Origin: an uncultured Collinsella sp.
GTDB lineage: Bacteria > Actinomycetota > Coriobacteriia > Coriobacteriales > Coriobacteriaceae
Direction of reading: 5' to 3'
DNA: 13,175 nt
Assembly: GCA_900544065.1 (NCBI GenBank)
Contig: UQTR01000063.1
Coordinates: 1 to 13,175 of the forward strand
Part shown: positions 6,859 through 13,175 of the stretch, one piece after another
Position numbering within the stretch: position 1 is the first letter of the stretch
How the letters are laid out: each line of letters begins with the position of its first letter
The notes under the pieces: model-generated
Seen by the model: the letters and a program-made list of their open reading frames with translations, nothing else
Databases searched by the model: none
What the model was told of the DNA's origin: nothing
Position numbers and translations under genes: made by a program

Positions 6859-8106
6859 CTACCGTTCGTTAATATAGGTACGGTGTGGAAACTTCAAGCC
6901 CGGGAATAGCTTGCTCGTCAGCTCGCAGAAATAGCCGTCCGTCATGCTCGCGATATAATCCACCACCGCTTGATCCTTGTCGTCCTGCCAGGCATAGGTG
7001 CGATCGTAGTAGGAAAGCTGCTGCTCAATGCGCGAAATATGATGCTTAAAGATGTAAGAGGACTCGTCGCCTTTATTTAGATCCTGCAGGCAACGATCGT
7101 AGAGCTTTTCGAATGCCTCGCGCAGCTCCGCCTCGGAATCACCCTCGATACCGCCCTTGCTGTAGATCTTCTCGTAGTTCTCGCGCTTGGCCCGGCGGAT
7201 CTCCTCAAACAGGTCCTCGCTCATCTCGATACGCGGTTTGCCGTAGCTATGCTCAACGATATCGATGGAAGCGTGCGTAAGGATCCAGCTGTTGTATGCT
7301 CCGCCCAGGTCATCGTCAAAGGCGTCGGGCGCCAGCAGGCCCGCCGCAATGGCATCTTGGCGATCGCGTCCAACATAGGCAAGGATATCCGAGATGCGAA
7401 CCACGCAGCCCTCGAGCGTCATGGGACGTAGGTGCTCAATTGCGCTATAGCCCTTGGCAATGCAGTCCTCAACCGTCTGATCGAACTGGTCAAAGGAGCC
7501 CATGTCCGAAAGCTCAAAAACACGCTGCTCGTACTCGCCGTTATGGCACAACACGCCATCGAGCGTCTGGAGCGACACGTTGCGGCCGTACAGCGCATCG
7601 AGCACGCGAACCGACTGCACGTTATGGAAAAAGTAGCGACCCGTGCGCTCGTGGTAAATATCGTTGAGAAAGCGCTCGCCGGCGTGGCCGAAGGGCGTGT
7701 GTCCCAAGTCATGGCCCAGGCCAATCGCCTCGATCAGATCGCAGTTGAGCCCCAGGGCGCGACCGATATCGCGCGCAATGCGCGAGACAAGCTGCACGTG
7801 CAATCCGCGCCGCGACAGATCATCATTACTACGGAAGCTAAAGACCTGCGTTTTGCCTGCATAACGCGTGTACGCCGGAAGATGAAGAATCTTTTCGGTA
7901 TCGCGCATAAACGCCGGACGCATGAGCGTGCCTTTGTCGGCAGCGCGATCAATACGACGAATGACCTGGTCGTCGTTGCAACGATACGGGTTGACGGCAC
8001 CCGAAGCACGATCGGCGGAAATGCGCTCGACGAGTTCGGGCGACAACGCCGCGGGAATGCGGTCCATGCGCGCCTTAATGACGGCCGTTTCTTGATTAAT
8101 TGCCAT
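6859..8106 (-). CDS. dgt: dGTPase-type HD-domain deoxynucleotide triphosphohydrolase
   Basis: This 415-residue HD-superfamily enzyme is expected to hydrolyse dGTP or other dNTPs to the deoxynucleoside plus triphosphate, so regulating nucleotide pools. The metal-binding H...HD...D set is visible: His103 (GLHVQLVSRIAR), His132-Asp133 in GLGHDLGHTPFGHAGE (129-144), and Asp240 in VRISDILAYVGRD. The early ARMDRIPAALS and RTY near the C-terminus also fit the dGTPase branch rather than other HD proteins. ATG 8106 is preferred because AAGGAG lies 6-7 nt upstream; an in-frame start at 8133 would place that ribosome site within the coding sequence. It lies 31 nt after the prepilin peptidase and 45 nt before rarA, so nucleotide supply and fork rescue appear co-expressed. 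The exact substrate range cannot be read from sequence. Confidence 0.9.
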   Translation of the reverse strand: MAINQETAVIKARMDRIPAALSPELVERISADRASGAVNPYRCNDDQVIRRIDRAADKGTLMRPAFMRDTEKILHLPAYTRYAGKTQVFSFRSNDDLSRRGLHVQLVSRIARDIGRALGLNCDLIEAIGLGHDLGHTPFGHAGERFLNDIYHERTGRYFFHNVQSVRVLDALYGRNVSLQTLDGVLCHNGEYEQRVFELSDMGSFDQFDQTVEDCIAKGYSAIEHLRPMTLEGCVVRISDILAYVGRDRQDAIAAGLLAPDAFDDDLGGAYNSWILTHASIDIVEHSYGKPRIEMSEDLFEEIRRAKRENYEKIYSKGGIEGDSEAELREAFEKLYDRCLQDLNKGDESSYIFKHHISRIEQQLSYYDRTYAWQDDKDQAVVDYIASMTDGYFCELTSKLFPGLKFPHRTYINER

Positions 8107-8137
8107 GGCATGCTCCTTAAGAAGGATGCGCAATCAG

Positions 8138-8560
8138 TTACAATGTGCAGCCCACGACCTCGATTATGGCAAATATCGGCACCAAAAACGGGAGCAATGG
8201 CAGGGAGCGCGATTTTGTGAGGAGGCAGGAGATGGCAAGGACCAGGAGCGCGACGGCAAATGCCACGATACCGCCCAGAGGGTCGAGCGTGCAAAGCGCG
8301 AAGAGTGCCTTGACATCTCCCATGCCGATGCCCGGGGTTTGGCGAAGACGACGCCAGAGGGACTCAGTCAACACAAGGGCAAGGTAGACGATGACCGCAA
8401 GACCAGCGTGGTCAAGCGCCGTGTTAACGCCTTTGTCGAGCCAAACGCCTGCTAATGCCGCCACCGCACACGCTCCGGCAAGCGTATTCGGAAACCGCCG
8501 CTCACGGGCATCAATCGCCGCGCCGGCAAAGATGCAAATCCAAAACGGGATATAGACCAT
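8138..8560 (-). CDS. Minimal A24-family prepilin peptidase (TadV/CpaA-like)
   Basis: This 140-residue integral membrane aspartic peptidase cleaves the leader of type IV-pilin-like precursors at the membrane. Both catalytic aspartates are present: Asp17 (AIDARERRFPN, the usual D followed by a PN pair) and Asp82 in GIGMGDVKAL (GxGD motif at 79-82). A C-terminal LPLLPFLVP also fits the family. It lacks the N-terminal methyltransferase domain and cysteine motif of full-length PilD, so it is of the small CpaA/TadV type. GAGGAGG lies about 6 nt before ATG 8560. No pilin, ATPase or secretin is nearby, so its substrates must be encoded elsewhere. It heads the dgt–rarA group, 31 nt before dgt. The upstream space holds a terminator hairpin and no strong promoter. 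Confidence 0.87.
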   Translation of the reverse strand: MVYIPFWICIFAGAAIDARERRFPNTLAGACAVAALAGVWLDKGVNTALDHAGLAVIVYLALVLTESLWRRLRQTPGIGMGDVKALFALCTLDPLGGIVAFAVALLVLAISCLLTKSRSLPLLPFLVPIFAIIEVVGCTL

Positions 8561-8592
8561 CGAGCACCTCCTCGAGCTGCATTACAAAAGCA

Positions 8593-8632
8593 AAAACCAC
8601 CACAAAGGGCCTGTCCCCTTTGTGGTGGTTTT
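8593..8632 (-). terminator. Perfect 17-bp terminator hairpin after the glycosyltransferase
   Basis: Arms 8593-8609 and 8616-8632 are perfectly complementary over 17 bp around a 6-nt loop. The stem begins with A's and ends with T's, so it can work in both directions. On the minus strand it is followed by TTTTTGCTTTTG. It lies 8 nt past the glycosyltransferase stop and about 30 nt before the prepilin peptidase. The GGGGACAGG-type core may belong to a dispersed palindrome family. Confidence 0.88.
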
Positions 8633-8640
8633 GATGGTGG

Positions 8641-9936
8641 TTATTTGGCGCCTTGCATGACCTCGTCGAGGGTAACGTTGACGGCGTGCTGCGTCGGGAC
8701 CCAGTCAACCTTCAGGAACAGCGCTGCCACCGTGATGGGGATATAGCTGAACATAAAGATCGGGAAGGTAAACAGGTTGGTTACCAGACGCCACTTTTGC
8801 GCGCAGTGAATATGCTTGTACTCAAAGATGGTCGTGAGCAGCGCCAGGATAAAGAAGGTCTGGTACATCATCGCGAAGGTCATAATGAGCGAGGCGGCAC
8901 AAGCCTGCATCTCGACCTCGGTGGCCAAGAAGCCATGCGAAAGTCCGCCCACGATGAGGAAGGTCGCATTGGCGAGCATGGAGATCAGGGACAGCAGCAT
9001 GCCCGGAGCGATGGTCATAAACATGTCGTAGGCAGCAAAGCGATGATAGCGGAAGGTCGATTTGACCAGGTGCTTACCGTAGGTAAAGAACACCTGGTAG
9101 AAGCCCTTGGTCCAACGCATGCGCTGTTTCCAGGACGCCTTAAACGTCACGGGCTGCTCGTCAAAGAACTCCGCCGGCGCATAACCGATGCGAATGCCGT
9201 GAATAGCGCAGAACGTGGTGAACTGGATGTCTTCGGTCAGCGTATGGAACTGCCAACCGTGCATGCCCTCGATCACGCTCGCCGAGATAAGGTAACCCGA
9301 ACCCGAGACAGCGCAGGACGTCTTGCAGATATTACGCGCGTTGTTGAGGAAGCGAGCCTCACGCAAATACCAGGTGGCATTAGCTGCAGAGATCCACGAG
9401 CTGCCGAAATTCTTGGAGTTACGATAGCTCGTGACCACATGGAAGCCCTGGTCAAAGGCATCGTTCATCTTGGAGACGTAATCGCGGGAGATAACGTTAT
9501 CGGCATCGAAGATAAAGTAGCCCTCAAACGTATCGGGATACTCATTGAGAATGCGATCGAAACCAAAGTCCATGACCCAGCTCTTGCCCTTACGAGCCAG
9601 GTCATTGCGCTCGTAAACAATGGCACCGGCCTCGCGCGCGAGCTGCGCGGTGTTGTCGGTGCAGGCATCGGCGACGACAAAGACCTCGATAAGCTCGGAT
9701 GGATAATCCTGGTCCTTGATGGAGCGAACGAGGTTGGCGATCACGGCTTCCTCGTTATGCGCCGCAATAAAGAAGGCATAGCGGTGGAGTTTTTTGGCCT
9801 TGGGAGGCGCGACCTCGCCACGGAGAGCGCCGATGACAAAGAAGACCACCTGGTACAGAAAGCAGACCGTGAGCAGCGTGACGACAATCTGGTTGAAGAT
9901 CACGATGGGCGTGTTAGTTTGTAAAAAGGCGAGCAT
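8641..9936 (-). CDS. Membrane family-2 (GT2) processive-type glycosyltransferase
   Basis: This 431-residue membrane glycosyltransferase probably builds or extends an envelope or exopolysaccharide. An N-terminal helix (about 12-38) precedes a GT-A domain with FIAAHNEEAVI (56-66), the metal-binding DAD (144-146, FDADN), the acceptor-side TED (234-236) and the QRMRW motif (271-275). That D, DxD, TED, QxxRW set is that of the cellulose-synthase/hyaluronan/poly-GlcNAc group. At least three helices follow (about 302-330, 345-370 and 388-410). ATG 9936 has GGGAG 5 nt upstream. It stands alone between its own promoter and a strong terminator, with no acceptor-synthesis, flippase or regulatory gene beside it, so sugar and product cannot be inferred. 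A close homologue of known function would be needed to name it. Confidence 0.9.
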   Translation of the reverse strand: MLAFLQTNTPIVIFNQIVVTLLTVCFLYQVVFFVIGALRGEVAPPKAKKLHRYAFFIAAHNEEAVIANLVRSIKDQDYPSELIEVFVVADACTDNTAQLAREAGAIVYERNDLARKGKSWVMDFGFDRILNEYPDTFEGYFIFDADNVISRDYVSKMNDAFDQGFHVVTSYRNSKNFGSSWISAANATWYLREARFLNNARNICKTSCAVSGSGYLISASVIEGMHGWQFHTLTEDIQFTTFCAIHGIRIGYAPAEFFDEQPVTFKASWKQRMRWTKGFYQVFFTYGKHLVKSTFRYHRFAAYDMFMTIAPGMLLSLISMLANATFLIVGGLSHGFLATEVEMQACAASLIMTFAMMYQTFFILALLTTIFEYKHIHCAQKWRLVTNLFTFPIFMFSYIPITVAALFLKVDWVPTQHAVNVTLDEVMQGAK

Positions 9937-9970
9937 GCAGGCTCCCAGGAACGCGTTACGTAAACAAACG

Positions 9971-10000
9971 TATATATTACCGTAGGGTGACCGAGTTCAA
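9971..10000 (-). promoter_or_regulatory. Candidate promoter of the glycosyltransferase gene
   Basis: On the minus strand, TTGAAC (9995-10000) is followed by an A/T block offering TAATAT (9974-9979, 15-nt spacer) or TATATA (9971-9976, 18-nt spacer). It lies in the 82-nt gap after rluD, where no convincing terminator is seen, so rluD read-through may also contribute. Confidence 0.5.
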
Positions 10001-10018
10001 GAAACCACCTAATACTGG

Positions 10019-11032
10019 CTAGGCTTCGAGAAGACCGAGCTGCGGGACGATGTCGTCGCCGGCAGCGGTGCGGCCAAGCGAGCGCGGGGCCAGGTCGTCA
10101 AGAACCGCAGCGAGATCCCACGGCAGCTCGTCGCGGCACTCAACGCGATCCCCCGTCACGGGATGGTCGAATGCGACGCGCCAAGAATGAAGGAATTGCC
10201 TGGTCAGGCCCTGATCGGCGCGTACATCGCACTTGCCGTAGAGCGGATCGCCCACGCAGGCGTGGTTGATATGGCGCATATGCACGCGAATCTGATGTGT
10301 GCGGCCCGTAAACAGATGACACTCGACGAGCGTATAGCCGTCGTCAAAACGCGTGGAATCAAAGCGCTCGAGAACCTTAAAGGTCGTAATGGCCTGGCGT
10401 GCGAAAGGATCGTCCGAAACCGCCATCTTGACACGGTCACGCGTAGAACGGGCAATGCCGGTGTTAATGGTGCCCTCATTCATGGCGATATGACCGTGAA
10501 CAAGCGTAATGTAGCGGCGGTCGAGCGTGCGCGTACGGATAAGGTTTTGGAGCGCGCGCTGGGTGTCGTCGTCCTTGGCCGCAAGCATGAGACCCGAGGT
10601 ATCGCGATCCAAGCGATGCACGATGCCGGGGCGGTCCTCGCCCTGCACGGTACCAAGATGGTCGATACCGCAGTGAAAGACCAGGGCATTCGCGAGCGTA
10701 CCGCTCTCATGACCATGCGCAGGATGGCATACCAGGCCGCGCTGCTTGGAGAGCACAATGAGATAGTCGTCCTCATAGCGAATGTCGAGCGGGATGGCCT
10801 CGGGAATCACATCGGCGGGGTCGTGCGGCTCGGGCAAATCGACCGAAATACGGTCGCCGGCTCGCACGGCGTACTTTTTGGACAGGCAGGTCTCGCCATT
10901 GACGCATACGGCACCGCCCTCAATCAGATGCGCGCAGGCAGAGCGCGTAGGGCAGCCGTCATTGGCGCCCAGATAGGCGTCAAGACGCTGACCAGCGGCA
11001 TCGTCTGCAACAAGGATATGGATGTCGGCCAT
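10019..11032 (-). CDS. rluD: RluA-family 23S rRNA pseudouridine synthase (RluD-like)
   Basis: This 337-residue enzyme converts specific uridines in RNA, most likely helix 69 of 23S rRNA, to pseudouridine. An N-terminal S4 RNA-binding domain (about 13-75, GQRLDAYL and GAVCVNG) is followed by the catalytic domain: YEDDYLIVLSKQRGLVCHPA (86-105) and the signature HRLDRDTSGL (139-148) with catalytic Asp142. RTHQIRVHMRHI (244-255) and GDPLYG (261-266) complete the family pattern. The ATG overlaps the lspA stop by one base (TAATG), implying translational coupling; lspA followed by an rluD-like gene is a common order. The family splits into several paralogues, and the symbol is assigned on domain layout and context rather than proven target. 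Confidence 0.88.
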   Translation of the reverse strand: MADIHILVADDAAGQRLDAYLGANDGCPTRSACAHLIEGGAVCVNGETCLSKKYAVRAGDRISVDLPEPHDPADVIPEAIPLDIRYEDDYLIVLSKQRGLVCHPAHGHESGTLANALVFHCGIDHLGTVQGEDRPGIVHRLDRDTSGLMLAAKDDDTQRALQNLIRTRTLDRRYITLVHGHIAMNEGTINTGIARSTRDRVKMAVSDDPFARQAITTFKVLERFDSTRFDDGYTLVECHLFTGRTHQIRVHMRHINHACVGDPLYGKCDVRADQGLTRQFLHSWRVAFDHPVTGDRVECRDELPWDLAAVLDDLAPRSLGRTAAGDDIVPQLGLLEA

Positions 11033-11631
11033 TAGCGCTCATTCCTTTCGCGAATCTTGCGGGCACGCTCCCCACGTTGTTTAGCCTTGCGCTTGGCGCG
11101 GGCCTCGTCACGGGCGTTAAGCTCGGCGGTCGCATCGACCTCACGGGCCGCGGGGCTCAAGAACATGTAGCCAAAAAGGGCGAGCACGACGCCCAAGGTA
11201 ATGCCGATATCGGCCACATTGAAGACGGGGAAGTCGATGAAGGTGGTGGCAATAAAATCGGTCACGAAGCCAAAGGCCAAACGATCGATAGCGTTGCCGA
11301 TAGCACCGCCCGCAACCATCGCCATGCCCACAACCTCAAGATGGGCGAGCTGGGGCGCACGAACGAGGTACACGGCAATAGCGATAATGACCGCCAACGC
11401 CAGCACGGCAAACGCGATGCCATGCCCCTCGCCCATGCTAAAGGCAGCACCGATATTGCGGACAAACATAAAGTCGATGACACCGGGGATGACGGTCACA
11501 TGCAAAGCGTCGCCCACGGCACGAACCGCAAGCTTGGTCAGCTGGTCAACAAGCAGCACAACGAGCGCTACACCACCAGCAACACCCAACCGCCAACGCA
11601 AAGGCGGCGTCATATCCCCAGTACGACCCAA
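11032..11631 (-). CDS. lspA: Lipoprotein signal peptidase (signal peptidase II)
   Basis: Membrane aspartic peptidase that removes the signal peptide from diacylglyceryl-modified prolipoproteins. Numbered from TTG 11631 (199 residues): helix 1 (about 14-34) with DQLTK (29-33), VRNIGAAFSM (57-66), catalytic Asp116 in GGAIGNAIDRL (108-118) and catalytic Asp141 in FNVADIGI (137-144). Four helices fit the family. An extra basic tail (about 165-199, RDEARAKRKAKQRGERARK) extends beyond the usual length of about 160 residues and should be cytoplasmic. The start is uncertain: TTG 11631 has AGGGG about 6 nt upstream, while ATG 11613 (MTPPLRW) has a GGGG only 2 nt away. It is separated from ileS by a terminator, so despite the common ileS–lspA order it seems to have its own promoter. 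It is coupled to rluD downstream. Confidence 0.95.
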   Translation of the reverse strand: MGRTGDMTPPLRWRLGVAGGVALVVLLVDQLTKLAVRAVGDALHVTVIPGVIDFMFVRNIGAAFSMGEGHGIAFAVLALAVIIAIAVYLVRAPQLAHLEVVGMAMVAGGAIGNAIDRLAFGFVTDFIATTFIDFPVFNVADIGITLGVVLALFGYMFLSPAAREVDATAELNARDEARAKRKAKQRGERARKIRERNER

Positions 11632-11683
11632 ATCAATCCCCTACCCTCAAGAACATCGAATTACGTTTAGTGCAAGTAATCAT

Positions 11684-11709
11684 CTTATAGTGACACGCAT
11701 GAAACATGC
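11684..11709 (-). promoter_or_regulatory. Possible lspA promoter -10 with inverted repeat in the spacer
   Basis: On the minus strand a TATAAG (11684-11689) lies about 50 nt before the lspA start. No good -35 is seen at 16-18 nt. The would-be spacer holds a short inverted repeat GCATGTTTCATGC (11697-11709), which could be an operator or chance. A promoter is expected because an ileS terminator lies immediately upstream. Confidence 0.3.
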
Positions 11710-11743
11710 AGCATATTCATTAACGAAAGCCAAATAACCAGCA

Positions 11744-11781
11744 CAAAACAAAAGCGACATTCCGAAAACCGGAATGTCGCT
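11744..11781 (-). terminator. Rho-independent terminator after ileS
   Basis: Arms 11753-11764 and 11770-11781 pair over 12 bp with no mismatch around a 5-nt loop. On the minus strand the stem is followed by TTTTGTTTTG (11743-11752), a typical U-rich end. It lies about 45 nt after the ileS stop and separates ileS from lspA. Confidence 0.88.
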
Positions 11782-11825
11782 AAATAGCTTTAGTTCCTAC
11801 AACGGAAACGCCGCGTTACCGCGCC

Positions 11826-13175
11826 CTACAGCGCTTCGGCACAACGTTTGCAGATATGCGCATGACCGTTGTACTCGCCGACGGTGGTGCGAAAGTTCCA
11901 GCAACGGTCGCAGCACTCGCCCTCGGCAGCCTCAATAGCAACGGAGAGCTCCTCACCCTGGGTCAGTTCAACATCGGAGACGATGTAGAACTCGGCCAGG
12001 TCGACGGCCTTGTCGCCGGTCAGCAGCGCATACATCTCGGCGGGAACGACCGCCTTGACGCGGACCTGCTGGCTCTTGGTGAAGGTGCCGGCGAAGCGGG
12101 CATCCTCAAGGGCCTTGGTCACGGCGCTACGAAGCTCGAGGGAAGCCTCGAGCACGCCCTCGAACTCATTGGCCTCGTCGACCGTGATGGGCGACTTGTA
12201 CCAATCGAGCAGCGCTGCGTACTTCTGGTGATCGACGCAGCCGGCGGGCGCATAGGCCATGGCCTCGTCGACCGTATAGGACAGGATCGGCTGCAGGTCG
12301 CGCATGAGCATCGAGAAGAGCTCGGCCAGCACGGTCTGGGCGCTGCGACGCTCGAGCGAGCCGGGCTTCTCGCAGTACAGACGGTCCTTCAGGGCGTCAA
12401 GGTACACGTTGGAGAGCTCGGTAACCACGAAGTCGTAGAGCGCACGGTAGGCGCGCGGGAACTCGTAGCTGGCGTAGGCATCGTCGACCTCGGCCTGAAC
12501 CTGGGTCAGGCGGGCAACCATGAGCTTATCGAGCGGCAGCAGGTCGGCAAAGGCGACTCCATCGGTCTCGGGCTCAAACTGACCCTCGAGCTCGGAGAGC
12601 AGGAAGCGCAGCGTGTTGCGGAAACGACGGTAGGCATCGGACGTACGAGCAAGGATCTCGTGGTCGATGGACACGTCGGAGCTGGTATCGACCGAGGCGA
12701 CCCACAAGCGGATGATGTCGGCGCCCATCTCGTCGCAGACCTTGTTGGGGTCGATGACGTTGCCGAGCGACTTGGACATCTTGCGGCCCTGGCCGTCGAG
12801 GGTGAAGCCCTGCGAGACGACCGCCTTGTACGGGGCGTGACCATTGGCACCCACCGAGGTGAGCAGCGAGCTCTGGAACCAACCGCGGTGCTGGTCGGAG
12901 CCCTCAAGATACACGTCCGCCGGATACTCCAGCTCGGGACGGTACTCGCAGACGGCCTTCCAGGAGACGCCGGAATCCCACCACACGTCGAGGATGTCCT
13001 TATCGGCCTTGAGGTGATGGCCGCCACACTTGGGGCAGACGCAGGCTTCGCCCAGGTAGCTCTCGGGAGCGTCGGTGAACCAGGCGTCGGAGCCCTTCTC
13101 GTGGAAGAGCTTGATGACGGCGTCGAGCGTGGCGTCGTTCATAACCTTCTCGCCGCAGTCGGCGCAGGTGTAGCT
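11826..13175 (-). CDS. ileS: Isoleucine–tRNA ligase, C-terminal 449 residues (runs off right edge)
   Basis: Class I aminoacyl-tRNA synthetase that charges tRNA-Ile; only the C-terminal half is here and the frame is open to 13175. Near the edge are two CxxC pairs (TCADCG and CVCPKCGG) and the typical DILDVWWDSGVSWKAV. VYLEGSDQHRGWFQSSLL and the KMSKS loop (12768-12782, GRKMSKSLGNVIDP) follow. The anticodon-binding helical domain comes next (RFRNTLRFLLSEL and VDDAYASYEFPRAYRALYDF). The last 30 residues form a zinc finger with CCDRCW and CKRCAEAL, typical of the bacterial type I enzyme rather than the eukaryote-like, mupirocin-resistant type. The HIGH motif and most of the editing domain lie outside. 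It ends in TAG 11826-11828, followed by a terminator. Any T-box leader would be beyond the window. Confidence 0.97.
   Translation of the reverse strand, partial: SYTCADCGEKVMNDATLDAVIKLFHEKGSDAWFTDAPESYLGEACVCPKCGGHHLKADKDILDVWWDSGVSWKAVCEYRPELEYPADVYLEGSDQHRGWFQSSLLTSVGANGHAPYKAVVSQGFTLDGQGRKMSKSLGNVIDPNKVCDEMGADIIRLWVASVDTSSDVSIDHEILARTSDAYRRFRNTLRFLLSELEGQFEPETDGVAFADLLPLDKLMVARLTQVQAEVDDAYASYEFPRAYRALYDFVVTELSNVYLDALKDRLYCEKPGSLERRSAQTVLAELFSMLMRDLQPILSYTVDEAMAYAPAGCVDHQKYAALLDWYKSPITVDEANEFEGVLEASLELRSAVTKALEDARFAGTFTKSQQVRVKAVVPAEMYALLTGDKAVDLAEFYIVSDVELTQGEELSVAIEAAEGECCDRCWNFRTTVGEYNGHAHICKRCAEAL

Noticed and set aside
8106..8129. A small hairpin hiding the dgt ribosome site (CCTT–AAGG).
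   Set aside because: Only 4 bp of pairing around a 3-nt loop; too weak to claim regulation.
8653..9924. A 423-codon plus-strand frame opposite the glycosyltransferase.
   Set aside because: Mirror frame of a gene with a full GT2 motif set; low-complexity charged product without a ribosome site.
10163..11035. A 290-codon plus-strand frame opposite rluD.
   Set aside because: Antisense shadow of rluD, which has its signature motif and is coupled to lspA.
1..13175. Mobile elements, CRISPR arrays, tRNA or rRNA genes.
   Set aside because: No transposase, recombinase, terminal repeats, regularly spaced repeats or recognisable structural RNA were seen on reading both strands.

Overview
The window is about 13.2 kb of dense, fairly GC-rich bacterial chromosome. 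All genes but one lie on the minus strand. They are housekeeping genes plus one stress-type sigma-factor module. The protein families, the strong G/C third-position bias, the SigB/SigF-type sigma factor and the rarA–DUF948–alaS order point to an actinobacterial lineage. My best guess is a gut Coriobacteriia member such as Collinsella; this is inference, as there is no rRNA here to confirm it.

Layout in the direction of transcription (right to left). The 3' part of ileS (13175-11826) ends at a clear intrinsic terminator (11744-11781). lspA and rluD follow as a coupled pair whose stop and start share a base (TAATG). A lone membrane GT2 glycosyltransferase (9936-8641) has its own promoter and ends at a perfect 17-bp hairpin. 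Next comes a compact group: a minimal A24 prepilin peptidase, a dGTPase-type HD phosphohydrolase and the replication-fork ATPase rarA (8560-5449).

The most interesting unit follows (5348-2183): a DUF948 membrane coiled-coil protein, an RsbW-like anti-sigma protein, a SigB/SigF-type sigma factor and an AI-2E family membrane protein. Its genes are joined by an 8-nt overlap, a 1-nt gap and a 4-nt overlap. The transcript has no terminator until 1813-1842, directly against the alaS promoter. alaS (1740 to 1) then runs off the left edge.

The exception is an A+T-richer, 79-residue, two-helix membrane protein on the plus strand (1938-2177). It converges on the AI-2E gene with only 5 nt between stops and lies wholly inside the minus-strand transcript predicted to run to 1842.

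rarA–DUF948–alaS is a familiar actinobacterial order, and an AI-2E gene next to alaS is familiar from Bacillus. The anti-sigma/sigma pair therefore looks like the element inserted here. The anti-sigma protein has lost the ATP-binding signatures of RsbW (N-box Asn, DxGxG and GxGL), and no RsbV is present, so classical partner switching by phosphorylation is doubtful. I see no mobile element, CRISPR array, tRNA or rRNA, and no gene-free stretch over 300 bases.
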